Positions 43,051 through 52,545 of a stretch of DNA of 64,000 nt are shown here, piece by piece. Below the pieces are notes generated by a model, which had not been told where the DNA came from, searched no databases, and saw nothing but the letters and a program-made list of their open reading frames with translations. How positions within the stretch are numbered: the stretch's first letter is position 1; each line of letters starts with the position of its first letter. Position numbers and translations under genes: made by a program. Source of the stretch: Flexivirga oryzae (GTDB taxonomy: Bacteria > Actinomycetota > Actinomycetes > Actinomycetales > Dermatophilaceae); NCBI RefSeq assembly GCF_014190805.1, contig NZ_JACHVQ010000001.1, positions 620,001 through 684,000 of the forward strand, in the 5' to 3' direction.

Positions 43051-43941
43051 TCAGCTCGTGGGGACGAGCTTCCCGACGGAGTTGATCTCGTTCACGTCGG
43101 AGCCCTCGAGCCACGACCACGGTGCGGTGAAGTAGCCCTGGTTGCCCCAGTTGCTGCCCCAGCTGTTCTCGATCTCGACGCCGTTCTGGTTGTAGCCCAC
43201 GATCGTCACCTCGTGGCCGCCCAGGTTCGACTCGCCCGGTGACGGGTCGTAGTTGTAGTTGCCGGCGTCGAGGTCCTCGAAGCTGCTGCGCACGGTGAAG
43301 CCGATGGCGACGGGCAGCCCGGAGGCGATGGACTCCTCGACGGCCTCCCGCCGGTTGCTGGAGTTCGTCAGGTCGGTGTAGCCGGAAAGCCTGTAGCCCG
43401 AGGCGTTCTGGCGCTCGTTCCAGGTCGGCTGGGTGGTGTAGTCGTAGTTGCCCTGCCAGTAGTCCGACTGGGTGTCGATGCCCTGCGCCTGCTCCATGGG
43501 CAGCGCGACCGACGCCCAGGTGCCGTTGTCGTGGCCCTGTGCGATCTGCGAGTAGATGCACATCGGGGCCATCGGGCTGCCGCTGATGCCCTGCTCGTTC
43601 ATCAGGACGCCGTAGGCGGTGTATCCGGTCGCCCACGCCACGCAGGAGCCGACCTGGCCCTGGTCCCCGGGTTGCAGGGCGTACTGCTTGAGGCTGTATG
43701 ACGCCGGCGCCTGCTGCATCGCACGCAGCACCTTGGGCCGGCCGACGGTCCGCACACCGCGGTGGGCGACGGACTTCTCGTAGGCCTTCGCGGCCGCCAC
43801 GTCGAAGCCGTACCCGTGGTGCGAGGAGCTGGAGATGTGCTGGTGCTGGGTGGGCACCGACGCATGTGCACCGCCCGGGGCGCTGAACACGCTCAGTGCG
43901 GTAACCGTGGAGAGTGCGAGTGCAACTGTTGTTTTGTGCAC
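43051..43941 (-). CDS. secreted papain-like (C1) cysteine protease
   Basis: The protein has 296 residues and a GTG start. A Sec signal peptide (HKTTVALALSTVTALSVFSA) ends near residue 27. After a short propeptide-like region come the papain motifs: DQGQVGSCVAWATGYTAYG with C100, GGHEVTIVGYN with H243, and ENSWGSNWGNQGYF with N259. All catalytic residues are intact. It is probably an extracellular or wall-associated protease. The 420-bp upstream region is unusually AT-rich. The regulator gene on the same strand upstream may control it; this is inference. Confidence 0.9.
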   Translation of the reverse strand: MHKTTVALALSTVTALSVFSAPGGAHASVPTQHQHISSSSHHGYGFDVAAAKAYEKSVAHRGVRTVGRPKVLRAMQQAPASYSLKQYALQPGDQGQVGSCVAWATGYTAYGVLMNEQGISGSPMAPMCIYSQIAQGHDNGTWASVALPMEQAQGIDTQSDYWQGNYDYTTQPTWNERQNASGYRLSGYTDLTNSSNRREAVEESIASGLPVAIGFTVRSSFEDLDAGNYNYDPSPGESNLGGHEVTIVGYNQNGVEIENSWGSNWGNQGYFTAPWSWLEGSDVNEINSVGKLVPTS

Positions 43942-44370
43942 GGGGTGGACCCTTCTGGCATCGGTGAATTCGGGATGCCGGGCGGTTGTGCCATCCGGCG
44001 CCGATAAGCATTGAGCTCACAAACGGAATCGACAATGGTCTTTGTCGAAATTTGACGGTGACAAGAACATTAACTTACGTTAGAGGCGTTGGTAAATGGC
44101 GTCACTATTCGCTTATGTGTCAGGTGCGCAAATGCGACATACAGATTTCTTAGACAGGTCCACGATGCATGGAAACATGAGTTTTTTCAGTATGTTTCAT
44201 CCATTTCCGAGGAGGTCGGAAACGAACTGCGAGAACCGGTGGTATGACGAATCCATCCGAGGATGGAGCACATGTGACACCTGGCACATTGTCGCCGAAG
44301 AATGGCGAATTCGGGCCGGAACCGACGATTAATCGGTGGTGTGCAGATTGAACCATCCGCGCGCATTTGC
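43942..44370. other. AT-richer intergenic region upstream of the protease gene
   Basis: About 430 bp with visibly lower GC than the surroundings, especially 44000-44360. It holds inverted repeats GAAACAT/ATGTTTC (44172-44198) and CCATCC-ga-GGATGG (44253-44266). A 78-codon open frame at 44096-44332 has no recognisable features and I do not call it a gene. The region probably carries the protease promoter and the 3' untranslated end of the upstream regulator gene. Confidence 0.5.
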
Positions 44371-45339
44371 TTAGAGCGCCAATTGAAATCTGGATTGCGC
44401 GCCGGTGGCCTCCATCATGCGGGACACGTGCCGGATGACGGTGCGCCGGCTGACGCCCAGGTTGCGGGCGATCGCGTCGTCGGTCGAGCCGACCGACAGG
44501 TACTGCAGGATCGACCACTCGAAGGGCCCGATCTCGCGGTCCGCCGGGTCGGCCGGCACCTCGATCGGCCGGGCGATCGACCAGCAGATCTCGAACGTGG
44601 ACAGCAGGAACCGGATCAGGCTCTGGTGTCTGATCAGGAGCGCCGTGTGGTGGTCGTCGACGTCGCGCGCGGTGAGGGAGACGACGGCGGTCTCGTCGTC
44701 GACCACCAGCATCTTGGCGGGCACGTTGGCCATCACCCGGGCGTCCTCGCCGGCGGCGATGCACGGGATGACGTTGCCCTCGTAGCGGCCGGGCGCGGTG
44801 AGTGCGTCGCGCGCGTAGACGACGCGATAGGTCACGCCGGCGGCAAGGCTGCGCATCTCCATCGGATTGTCGAAGGACGTGTCACGGTACGGCGGGGTGT
44901 CGAAGACCTTGACCTGCCGGCGGGCGCCCGCCTCGATGCGGGCGACCACGCTGATGACCTCGTCGTCGCGGAGTACCTCGACCCGTGCCTCCGGTCCCGT
45001 GGTCGGTTTGGTGCGTTCGTAGCGCCGGAAGCGGGTGGTGGCTTCCCGTGCGGCATGGCTCAGCCGGGCGTTCATGCTGGCCACGAGCGCGTCGATGCCC
45101 CGCGCGGGATCGAGCGGGACGAGCACGTCCTCGCTCGTCTCCACCAGATCGAAGAGTGCCAACTCGGTTGCCGACCGGGCGATCTCGGTGATCGGGGAGC
45201 CGGTGCGTTGCGCGAGATCGTCGGGGCAGCGCGGTCCGTCGTCCAGCAGCGTGCAATAGAGCTTCGCTGCGAGCGGGCTCACCCCGAGGCGGACGAGTTC
45301 GTCCGACAGCGTGTCGGCCTCGGGCGACGCGTCGGTCAT
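44371..45339 (-). CDS. TrmB-type/LuxR-type two-HTH transcriptional regulator
   Basis: The protein has 322 residues. The N-terminus (residues 10-60, LSDELVRLGVSPLAAKLYCT) resembles a TrmB winged helix. A middle domain resembles the PLD-like sensor part of these proteins. The C-terminus (residues 265-315) is a LuxR-type helix-turn-helix: FEWSILQYLSVGSTDDAIAR then NLGVSRRTVIRHVSRMME. No receiver domain is present. This architecture is common in actinobacteria and largely uncharacterised. It is followed downstream on the same strand by the secreted protease. It is divergent from the unrecognised gene at 45635 across a 295-bp gap, which contains a GGCAT/ATGCC palindrome at 45427-45440. Confidence 0.85.
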   Translation of the reverse strand: MTDASPEADTLSDELVRLGVSPLAAKLYCTLLDDGPRCPDDLAQRTGSPITEIARSATELALFDLVETSEDVLVPLDPARGIDALVASMNARLSHAAREATTRFRRYERTKPTTGPEARVEVLRDDEVISVVARIEAGARRQVKVFDTPPYRDTSFDNPMEMRSLAAGVTYRVVYARDALTAPGRYEGNVIPCIAAGEDARVMANVPAKMLVVDDETAVVSLTARDVDDHHTALLIRHQSLIRFLLSTFEICWSIARPIEVPADPADREIGPFEWSILQYLSVGSTDDAIARNLGVSRRTVIRHVSRMMEATGAQSRFQLAL

Positions 45340-45634
45340 CAGTGCCCCGTTCCGGTGGCCGGCAGTTCGATCGCCGCAGCGATGGTAGCGGCCTGGCGAT
45401 CACCGATGTGGCGTAAAAGTGACACTGGCATGAATATGCCGTTCCTGGGGCGTGCGGTCGACACCACGGTCGCGAGCGCGGCACCGGCCGACCCGGGCAG
45501 CGGACCGGACGACAACGCCCTCGCGATGGCCGGGCGACCTACTGAACGAGCGGTTCTTGACGCCGCGATTTCGGCAGGCGGACGCTTGAACGTCGAGGAC
45601 AATTCCCGTCCGCGATGCCCTGCGAGAGTTCGAG

Positions 45635-46903
45635 GTGAGCCTCGTGTATGCATCGAACAACAATGCGTTTCTGATCAACAACTGCGAGTATCTGGAGAAC
45701 CTCAGCGTCCTGCTCGAGGTGACCGAGGACGTCGCGACGACCGACAACGGAGGCTGGAGTTTCCAGCTCAACTGCTACCCACCTCCGGGTGAGTACTGCC
45801 AGACCAGCAACGTCAACTGGATGCAATACATCGTCTATGTGATGGACGGCCAGTTGCGTTACGAGATCCAGTACTGGGCGATCGGAGCGTCCACCTGGCC
45901 CACCGGCTACACGCCGGTGCAAGGGACCAGCCCGTGGCTGCCGTGCTGGCCGAACGACTACTACCTGTCCGGCTCGTTCGCGAGCATCGACGGGGACACG
46001 CTGCCGCGTCAGTCGCAGCTGCAGATCGCCCTGACCACCAACAGGTATGGCGGAGTCACCAAGGCCACGTTCACCTATACCGACCCGGACGGCGCTGTGC
46101 ACTCGACCGAGAACGACCTGCCGGCCGTCCACCCGATCGACGCGTGCACGTTGAACCTGGTCGGCCCGGGTGGCGGGACGGGCTCGAATTTCACTCAGGG
46201 ACTGCTGAATTCGCGCGGCATCATCTACTACACCATCTCCTCCGGTCAGCTTGCGGTGCAGAGTGGCGGAGCCGGTGCGGCCTGCGGTGAGGTCGGCGGG
46301 TGGACCGCCGAGACGTCCAACATGACGTATTCGGACATCTCGGGCGCGCCGGGCAGCACGGTGACCCAGATCCTGCAGCAGCCGGTGGACTGCTCGCTGA
46401 ACGACCTGTTCGCGAACAACGCCGAGAAGCTGGAACCGCTGCGCCGGGTGCGCGACCAGCAGGTCGCACCGCACCCCGCGGGGCAGTGGCTGGTGGAGCT
46501 GCTCGACAAGCACGCCGCAGATCTGTCGGTGCTGCTCACCGCCCGCGACAGCGGCTTCCGGGAGCGGGTGCGCGGGCTGCTGGAGCGCGCCGCCCGGTCG
46601 GCCGAAGCCGGTGAACCGATCGAGCCCGCCGCGGTCGACGAGGGCCTGAAAGCCTTGCGGGAGAAGGCGATCGACCTGCCCGCGTCGATGGCTCCCGCAC
46701 GCGCCGCGCTCGAGACGGTGCTGGAGTCGGTCCGCGGCCGCACCCTGCAGGACGGGCTGCGGGAGGCGAGCCGGACGATCCGTCCCACCTCGCAGCCCAA
46801 GCGCGGCCCCTGCGCCGGCTGCGGGCAGTGCCGCTGCCAGGAGCTGGAGGAACGCGTCGTGGCCCTCGAAGCCGCGGTCGCTCGGCTGACGTCGGCCGGG
46901 TGA
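45635..46903 (+). CDS. unrecognised two-part protein: beta-rich N-domain and CFI-box-like C-region
   Basis: The protein has 422 residues and a GTG start. I do not recognise the whole. Residues 1-250 look like an all-beta domain rich in Trp/Tyr/Asn (GGWSFQLNC, WMQYIVYVMDGQLRYEIQYW) with several cysteines, and no signal peptide is seen. From about residue 252, CSLNDLFANNAEKLEPLRRV with RDQQVAPHPAGQWLVELLDK resembles the C-terminal CFI-box region of some bacterial surface proteins, but lacks the CFIATAAYG core. The end carries a Cys cluster (CAGCGQCRC) followed by a short coiled coil (ELEERVVALEAAVARL). It might be a metal- or redox-linked oligomeric protein; this is speculation. Confidence 0.7.
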   Translation: MSLVYASNNNAFLINNCEYLENLSVLLEVTEDVATTDNGGWSFQLNCYPPPGEYCQTSNVNWMQYIVYVMDGQLRYEIQYWAIGASTWPTGYTPVQGTSPWLPCWPNDYYLSGSFASIDGDTLPRQSQLQIALTTNRYGGVTKATFTYTDPDGAVHSTENDLPAVHPIDACTLNLVGPGGGTGSNFTQGLLNSRGIIYYTISSGQLAVQSGGAGAACGEVGGWTAETSNMTYSDISGAPGSTVTQILQQPVDCSLNDLFANNAEKLEPLRRVRDQQVAPHPAGQWLVELLDKHAADLSVLLTARDSGFRERVRGLLERAARSAEAGEPIEPAAVDEGLKALREKAIDLPASMAPARAALETVLESVRGRTLQDGLREASRTIRPTSQPKRGPCAGCGQCRCQELEERVVALEAAVARLTSAG

Positions 46904-46928
46904 CGCCGAGGACGCCATACCGACGCAG

Positions 46929-47870
46929 TCACCAGGCGGCGAGCGGTACCACCTCGCCCGTCGCCCGGTCGTGCGCGTCGAGCAGGTGCCCGATCCGCTT
47001 GACCGAGCGGATGTGCACGATGCGCTCGCACACCTCCACCTGCGGGATCGCACCCACCAGGCTGCGCTCGAAGGACTCGGCATCGGACGGTCCGGCGAAC
47101 CACATGGTCGCCACCAGGTTGGTGCGGTCGACCACGGCGGCCGCGAGCCGGCAGGTGGACATCCCGGCCAAAGTGGTGCCGGCGTCGTGGATCGCGGTGA
47201 CGGGCACCCGCAGCAGGTAGGTGACCTGCACGGCGGGCCCGACGATGGGTGTCGCCAGCTCGCAACGCAATTCGATCACGCCGTCGTCGAGGAGCCGCTG
47301 GATCCGTCGCCGCGCGGTCGGGGCACTGGTCTCGCAGTGCGCCGCGAGTTCGGCCCACCCGATGCGGGCGTCGACCACCATCGTGGCGATCAGCGCGCGG
47401 TCGAGGTCGTCCAGCCGGACGGTGCGCTGTGTGCGGCTGCCATGTGGGACCCCGCCGCCCAGGTGACGCACCTGCTGTGCGTCCAACGCACGCACCTGCC
47501 AGCGGGATCCCTCGGTGTAGATGGTCGTGATCGGCAGCGGCACGGTCATCGCGATCCCGGGAATGCCACCGAGCCGGTCGGCGAGGTAGCTGCGCAGCTC
47601 CTCCAGGTCGCGGACCAGCACGTCCAGCAGCAGCTGGTGCCGGCCCATGGTGCGGGCGATGGTCGCGACCTCCGGCTCCTGCGCCAGCCGGGCCGCAACC
47701 TCGGCGGGGTCGCCGCTGCAGGTGACCAGCACGAAGCCCGAGGTGATCTCCTGTCCGCGCCGCTGCCCGACGGTTACGCCGATCCAGGCCAGGCGCCGGT
47801 CCTGCAGCGACTTCCACCGGCGCGCCGCCGTCGCCGGGGTGACGCCCACCGCCGGCCCGATCCTGCACGG
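46929..47870 (-). pseudogene. Lrp/AsnC-family regulator, N-terminus missing
   Basis: Homology runs from about 47870 to the stop at 46929. It shows two Lrp/AsnC modules in tandem. The second is complete, with its helix-turn-helix (LDDLDRALIATMVVDARIGW, then ELAAHCETSAPTARRRIQRL) and ligand domain. The first begins in the middle of its helix-turn-helix (RIGPAVGVTPATAARRWKSL); the usual first 30 residues are absent. The frame is open to 47960, but that part is antisense to membrane helices of the permease. A GTG at 47849 could still start a shortened protein. The gene is head to head with the permease with no intergenic region. Confidence 0.75.
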
Positions 47871-48600
47871 CCTGCTGGTCACCCTCGAACTCACCGCCCT
47901 GTCGATGCTGATCGGCATCACGCTCGGGGTGCTGCTGGCCGTGATGCGTATGTCGGACAACCCGGTCAGCCGGAGCGTCGCATGGCTTTACATCAGCGTC
48001 TTCCGTGGCACGCCCGTCCTGGTGCAGCTGATCTTCTGGTTCAACCTGTCGGCGCTCTTCCCGCACGTGACCCTCGGGGTGCCGTTCGGCCCGCCACTGC
48101 TGTTGGTCAACATCAACGCGCTGATCACACCCTTCGTCGCCGCGGTCCTCGGGCTCGGTCTGAACGAGGGCGCCTACATGGCCGAGATCGTGCGCTCCGG
48201 GATCCTGTCGGTCTCCGACGGGCAGCGTGAGGCGTCGTCCGCGCTCGGCCTGAGCCGGCGTCAGACGATGCGACGGATCGTGCTCCCGCAGGCGATGCGG
48301 GTGATCATCCCGCGCACCGGGAATCAGACCGTCGGAATGCTGAAGATGACCTCGATCGTCTCGGTGATCGCACTGTCCGAGCTGCTCTACTCCGCGCAGG
48401 CGATCTATACCCAGACGTACCAGACGATTCCGCTGCTCATCGTGGTCAGCATCTGGTACTTCGTGGTCACCACCGTGCTCACGTTCGGGCAGAGCGTGAT
48501 CGAGCGCCGCTACTCCCACGGGGTGGCAGCGACGCGGCACACCCCGTGGCTGCAGTTGCTGCGAACCAACCTCAACCCGCTGCGAAAGGCGAACTCATGA
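47839..48600 (+). CDS. amino-acid ABC transporter permease (HisM/GlnP type), 5' end missing
   Basis: From GTG 47839 the protein would have 253 residues. Family homology begins at ILHGLLVTLELTALSMLIGI and continues through FRGTPVLVQLIFWFNLSALF, the EAA loop (EASSALGLSRRQTMRRIVLP) and the last helices. Amino-acid permeases normally have tens of residues before this point, including the first part of a membrane segment. Upstream sequence in this frame is antisense to the Lrp-family gene. The start, RBS and promoter therefore appear lost. The ATP-binding gene follows by ATGA. It may be nonfunctional, or use GTG 47839 with reduced expression. Confidence 0.8.
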   Translation: MTPTAGPILHGLLVTLELTALSMLIGITLGVLLAVMRMSDNPVSRSVAWLYISVFRGTPVLVQLIFWFNLSALFPHVTLGVPFGPPLLLVNINALITPFVAAVLGLGLNEGAYMAEIVRSGILSVSDGQREASSALGLSRRQTMRRIVLPQAMRVIIPRTGNQTVGMLKMTSIVSVIALSELLYSAQAIYTQTYQTIPLLIVVSIWYFVVTTVLTFGQSVIERRYSHGVAATRHTPWLQLLRTNLNPLRKANS

Positions 48601-49403
48601 CGCAGACAGCGCACCCACGAGGGAGTATGCCGGCAGCCTCGTCGGAACCCGTCGTGCGGATGGAGTCGGTGGTCAAGTCGTTCGGCGCCAACCGCGTCCT
48701 CAAGGGCGTGTCGCTGGAGGTCGCGCCGGGTGAGGTGACCTGTCTGATCGGTCCGTCCGGATCGGGCAAGTCCACCCTGCTGCGGTGCATCAACCACCTG
48801 GAGACGATCGACGGCGGCCGCATCTGGGTGCGCGGCCAGCTGATGGGCTACCGCGAGCACCACGGCAAGCTGCACGAGCTGCGTGAGAAGGAGATCCTGG
48901 CGCAGCGGTCCGACATCGGCATGGTCTTCCAGCACTTCAACCTCTTCCCGCACATGTCCGTGCTGGAGAACCTCATCGAAGCACCCGTGCTGCTGGGCCG
49001 ATGCTCCCGCCCCGAGGCCGTCTCCCGGGCCGAGAACCTGCTGCGCACAGTGGGACTCGCGGACAAACGGAACGCCTACCCCGGCTCCTTGTCGGGCGGA
49101 CAGCAACAGCGCGTCGCCATCGCCCGGGCGCTCGCGATGCAGCCCTCACTGATGCTCTTCGACGAGCCGACGTCGGCACTCGACCCCGAGCTGGTCGGCG
49201 AGGTGCTCGACGTGATGAAGTCCCTCGCGCGCAGCGGGATGACCATGGTGGTGGTGACCCACGAGATCGGCTTCGCCCGTGAAGTGGGCGACACGTTGGC
49301 GTTCATGGACGGCGGGGTCATCGTCGAGGCCGGCGACCCGCGCGCGATGATCGCGGACCCGCAGCACCCGCGGACCCGGGCCTTCCTGGCCCAGGTGCTG
49401 TGA
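48597..49403 (+). CDS. amino-acid ABC transporter ATP-binding protein (GlnQ type)
   Basis: The protein has 268 residues from the ATG at 48597, overlapping the permease stop by ATGA. It has Walker A GPSGSGKST, the Q-loop region MVFQHFNLFPHMSVLEN, signature LSGGQQQRVAIARALA, Walker B LMLFDEPTSALDPE and the H-loop in VVVTHEIGFARE. It powers the adjacent permease. The gene itself is intact. It is followed by an M20 hydrolase by GTGA overlap. Confidence 0.93.
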   Translation: MTQTAHPRGSMPAASSEPVVRMESVVKSFGANRVLKGVSLEVAPGEVTCLIGPSGSGKSTLLRCINHLETIDGGRIWVRGQLMGYREHHGKLHELREKEILAQRSDIGMVFQHFNLFPHMSVLENLIEAPVLLGRCSRPEAVSRAENLLRTVGLADKRNAYPGSLSGGQQQRVAIARALAMQPSLMLFDEPTSALDPELVGEVLDVMKSLARSGMTMVVVTHEIGFAREVGDTLAFMDGGVIVEAGDPRAMIADPQHPRTRAFLAQVL

Positions 49404-50596
49404 GCGCCGCGTTGCCGGTCACCGGCACGGCGGAGGCGCAGCTGCTCGCCGAGGTCGACCGGTGGGGCGCCGAGGTCGTCGGGCTGAGCCACGGCCTACA
49501 CCGGGAGCCGGAGCTCGGTCTGGCCGAATTCCGCTCTCGGGACAAGGTTTCCCGGTTGTTGCGGTCCGCCGGGTTCGCGGTGCAGAGCCCGGTGGGTGGC
49601 CTGGAGACTGCCCTGGTCGGCAGCTTCGGCAGCGGCGAACTGGTGATCGCGCTCTGTGCGGAGTATGACGCCCTACCGGGCATCGGCCACGCCTGCGGGC
49701 ACAACGTGAACGGCGCCGCGAGTGTCGGTGCGGCGCTCGGACTCGCCGCGGTGGCCGATGAACTCGACCTCACCGTCCTGCTGATCGGCACACCCGCGGA
49801 GGAGACGATCGGCGGCAAGGTGCAACTGCTCGACGCGGGCGTCTTCGACGGGGTCCACGCGGCGATGATGGTGCACGCCAGTGCCGCCGACGAGATCGCC
49901 GGGTCGTCATACGCGCTCGGTGTCTGGGACGTGGAGTATGCCGGGCAGCCCGCGCACGCCGCGGTGGCGCCCTGGCACGGGGTGAACGCCGCGGACGCGG
50001 TGACGCTCGCCTATCAGGCGGTCGGGCTGCTGCGACAGCAGCTTCGCTGTGACCAGTTGGTGTCCTTCGTGATTCACGAGGCTGGGCGGGCGCCGAACGT
50101 GATCCCGGCCTCGGCCCGGGCAACGGTCGAGTTGCGGGCACGCACCGTGGTGGAGCTACGCGAGCTGCAGGAAGCGGTGCGGCACTGCCTGGACGCGGGC
50201 GCGATGGCGACCGGCGCACAGCTGCAACTCACGCCGCGCGGCAACGACTTCGCCGAGCCGCGTCAGGACACCGCGATGACCCGGCTGTATGCCGAGGCGA
50301 TGTCCGAACTCGGCCGGACCCCAGTCGATCTCGCCGGTAAGCCATGCGCGTCCACCGACATGGGCAACGTGTCGCACGTGGTCCCGAGCATCCAGCCGAT
50401 GATCGGGTATGACGTGGCCGGCGCCATACATCACACACCGCAGTTCGCGCAGCACGGCGTCTCTGCGTCGGCGGACCGGGCGGTGCTCGACGGGGCACGC
50501 GGCCTCGCACTCGTCGGCGCGCGCCTGGCACAGGACCCGGCGCAGCGTCACCGCCTCATGCACACCTCACACACTTCGGGAAAGGCCAGCAGATGA
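49400..50596 (+). CDS. M20 family amidohydrolase (AbgB-like)
   Basis: The protein has 398 residues and a GTG start. Metal-binding residues lie in ALCAEYDALPGIGHACGHN and GTPAEETIGGK, with the dimerisation domain in the middle (VEYAGQPAHAAVAPWHGVNA) and STDMGNVSHVVPSIQPMIG near the end. The family hydrolyses N-acylated amino acids or p-aminobenzoyl-glutamate. Encoded between an amino-acid ABC ATPase and its binding protein, it probably releases the amino acid from an imported conjugate. Substrate is inferred only. It overlaps both neighbours. Confidence 0.9.
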   Translation: MSAALPVTGTAEAQLLAEVDRWGAEVVGLSHGLHREPELGLAEFRSRDKVSRLLRSAGFAVQSPVGGLETALVGSFGSGELVIALCAEYDALPGIGHACGHNVNGAASVGAALGLAAVADELDLTVLLIGTPAEETIGGKVQLLDAGVFDGVHAAMMVHASAADEIAGSSYALGVWDVEYAGQPAHAAVAPWHGVNAADAVTLAYQAVGLLRQQLRCDQLVSFVIHEAGRAPNVIPASARATVELRARTVVELRELQEAVRHCLDAGAMATGAQLQLTPRGNDFAEPRQDTAMTRLYAEAMSELGRTPVDLAGKPCASTDMGNVSHVVPSIQPMIGYDVAGAIHHTPQFAQHGVSASADRAVLDGARGLALVGARLAQDPAQRHRLMHTSHTSGKASR

Positions 50597-51539
50597 ACCT
50601 CCGTAAACACTCGATCCGAACAGCCCTGATCGCAACCAGTGCAGCGGTTCTCGCCACGAGCTGCACGGCGTGCGGAGCGATCTCGCGACCGGGCGACTCG
50701 TCCGCGGCAGCAGGCCCCGCGTCGGCCGCGACGAATGCGGTAGCGGTGCAGGACGCATCGGCGCCGCTCGCCCACCGGTTGCCGGCAGCGATCCGGAAGA
50801 AGGGCTACGTGACGGTGGCGACCAACCCGGGCTACCCGCCGTTCGAGACGCTGAGCTCGGATCAGCACACCATCGTCGGGCTGGATCCAGATATCCTGCA
50901 GGCGATTGCGCACCAGCTGGGCATCACGGCGAAGTTCCAGCAGGCCGGGTTCGACTCGATCATCCCCGGGCTGCAGGCGGGACGCTACGACATGGCGATG
51001 TCCGGCATGACCGACACGACGCAACGGGAGAAGCAGGTGCAGTTCGTGGACTACTTCCTGGTCGGCGGCGGCATCCTGATGGCCAAGGGGACCCGGCCGC
51101 GAAACAACCGATGACCCAGACGCTGTGCGGCCGGAAGGTCGCGGTCGGCGTGGGCACGATCATCGCGACGTTGAGCAAGAAGGCGTCGGCGCAGTGCCAG
51201 GCGGACGGCAAGCAGGCGATCGAGCTGAAGAACTACCCGTCGGTGTCCGCGGCCGTCCTGGGACTGAGCGCGCAGCGGATCGGGTACGTGTGGACCGACA
51301 GCGTCTCCGCCGCTACCCAGGCCGAGAAGAGCAACGGGCAGTTCGTGTCGGTGTCGGACGGCACGGAGGCCGAGCCGAGCGGGATCGCCTTCCCCAAGGA
51401 CGCCACCGGGCTGAGCTCGGCGTTCCGGGCCGGCCTGCAGGCGATCATCGACAACGGCACCTACCGGCGCATCCTGGCCAAGTACGGCCTGACCAGCGGC
51501 GCCGTCACGAAGGCCGAGGTCAACGGTGCCGTCGGCTGA
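50593..51539 (+). pseudogene. amino-acid ABC transporter binding protein, broken by a one-base frameshift
   Basis: The first part (ATG 50593) has a lipoprotein signal (ALIATSAAVLATSCTACG) and a family-3 binding-protein body (GYVTVATNPGYPPFETLSSD, AGRYDMAMSGMTDTTQREKQ). It ends early at 51114 with GTRPRNNR. The rest of the family sequence continues in the next frame from about 51090 (GDPAAKQPMTQTLCGRKVAV to NGTYRRILAKYGLTSG). The switch lies at the G4 run 51087-51090; five Gs would give one intact protein of about 315 residues. This may be a genuine lesion or a homopolymer sequencing error. The 3' end overlaps the next gene by 14 bp. Confidence 0.9.
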
Positions 51540-52545
51540 GCGCGCAGGCACCACGCTGGTCCTGCTCGGCACCGGCGGCGGTCCGCTGTCCGCCGGAGCA
51601 CGGTACGTCCCCGGCCGCAGCGGACCGGCGAGCCTGGTCACGGTCGGGAAGCGAACCTTCCTGGTCGACGCCGGCCCGGGCACCGTGCGCCGCCTCGGGC
51701 AGGCCGGGGTATCGGTGGACCGGCTCGCCGGTGTCTTCGTGACCCATGCGCACTCCGATCACATCGCCGACCTGTTCGCGATGTTCCTGCTGAGCAATCC
51801 GGGAGGGACGATGGGTGAATTCACCACGCCCGTGCCGATTTTCGGGCCGGGACCGTCGGAGGAGCTTCCTACAACGTATGACGGCAAACGGGTGCCGATC
51901 ATCAACCGGGAGCGGCCCGCGCCGGGGATCGCGGAGTTCCTGGAGTTGCAGCAGCAGGCGTTCCGCTACGACATCAACGTGCGCAACGTCGAGCAGTCGC
52001 CGACAGCAGTGGACTATCCGGCGCTGTTCGACGTGCGCGAGATCCGGGTGCCTCCGGCCTGCCGTGCGAGCCCCACGAATCCTGCTCCGCGGATGTCGCC
52101 GTTCGTGGTTCTGGATGACGAGGAGGTGACGGTCAGCGCCACCCTCGTCGCGCACGCGCCGGTCTTCCCGTCATTCGCGTTCCGGTTCGACACCCCGGGT
52201 GGGTCGGTGACCTTCTCCGGTGACACGGGGGAGAGCGCCAACCTCGTCGAGCTGGCGCGTGGCACCGACCTGCTGGTGCACGAGGTGGTCGACGTGGACC
52301 ACTACGCGCGCACCTCGGGCGGGTCAGCGTCGGTGATCGATTTCATGCGCCGGTCGCACACGACACCCGAGGGAGTCGGCCGGGTCGCGGCGTCGGGGGC
52401 GCGGTCGGTGGTGCTCAGCCACCTGTTGCCGGGGGATCCGGGCGAGGTCACGCCGGAGCAATGGTGTGCGCGGGTCGCGTCGGAGTATGACGGGCCGGTG
52501 AGCGTCGGGGAGGACCTCGCGACGTACGAGGTCGGCACCGCCTGA
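51526..52545 (+). CDS. metallo-beta-lactamase-fold hydrolase
   Basis: The protein has 339 residues. The metal motif is FVTHAHSDHIADLFAMFL (HxHxDH), with further ligands at VTFSGDTGESANLVELA (Asp) and VVLSHLLPGDPG (His). Its N-terminal LVLLGTGGGPLSAGARYVPG and overall plan resemble RNase Z-like/arylsulfatase-like members. It ends the transporter-hydrolase operon. It may act on the imported compound, but nothing in the sequence names a substrate. It appears intact although the genes before it are damaged. Confidence 0.85.
   Translation: MPSAERAGTTLVLLGTGGGPLSAGARYVPGRSGPASLVTVGKRTFLVDAGPGTVRRLGQAGVSVDRLAGVFVTHAHSDHIADLFAMFLLSNPGGTMGEFTTPVPIFGPGPSEELPTTYDGKRVPIINRERPAPGIAEFLELQQQAFRYDINVRNVEQSPTAVDYPALFDVREIRVPPACRASPTNPAPRMSPFVVLDDEEVTVSATLVAHAPVFPSFAFRFDTPGGSVTFSGDTGESANLVELARGTDLLVHEVVDVDHYARTSGGSASVIDFMRRSHTTPEGVGRVAASGARSVVLSHLLPGDPGEVTPEQWCARVASEYDGPVSVGEDLATYEVGTA

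Noticed and set aside
44096..44332. 78-codon open frame in the AT-rich region upstream of the protease gene
   Set aside because: No RBS, no family resemblance, and the low GC makes a chance frame there likely. It also overlaps inverted repeats.
49400..52545. Whole transporter-hydrolase locus called a pseudogene cluster
   Set aside because: The ATPase, M20 hydrolase and metallo-beta-lactamase-fold genes have intact motifs and coupling; only the regulator, permease 5' end and binding protein show lesions.
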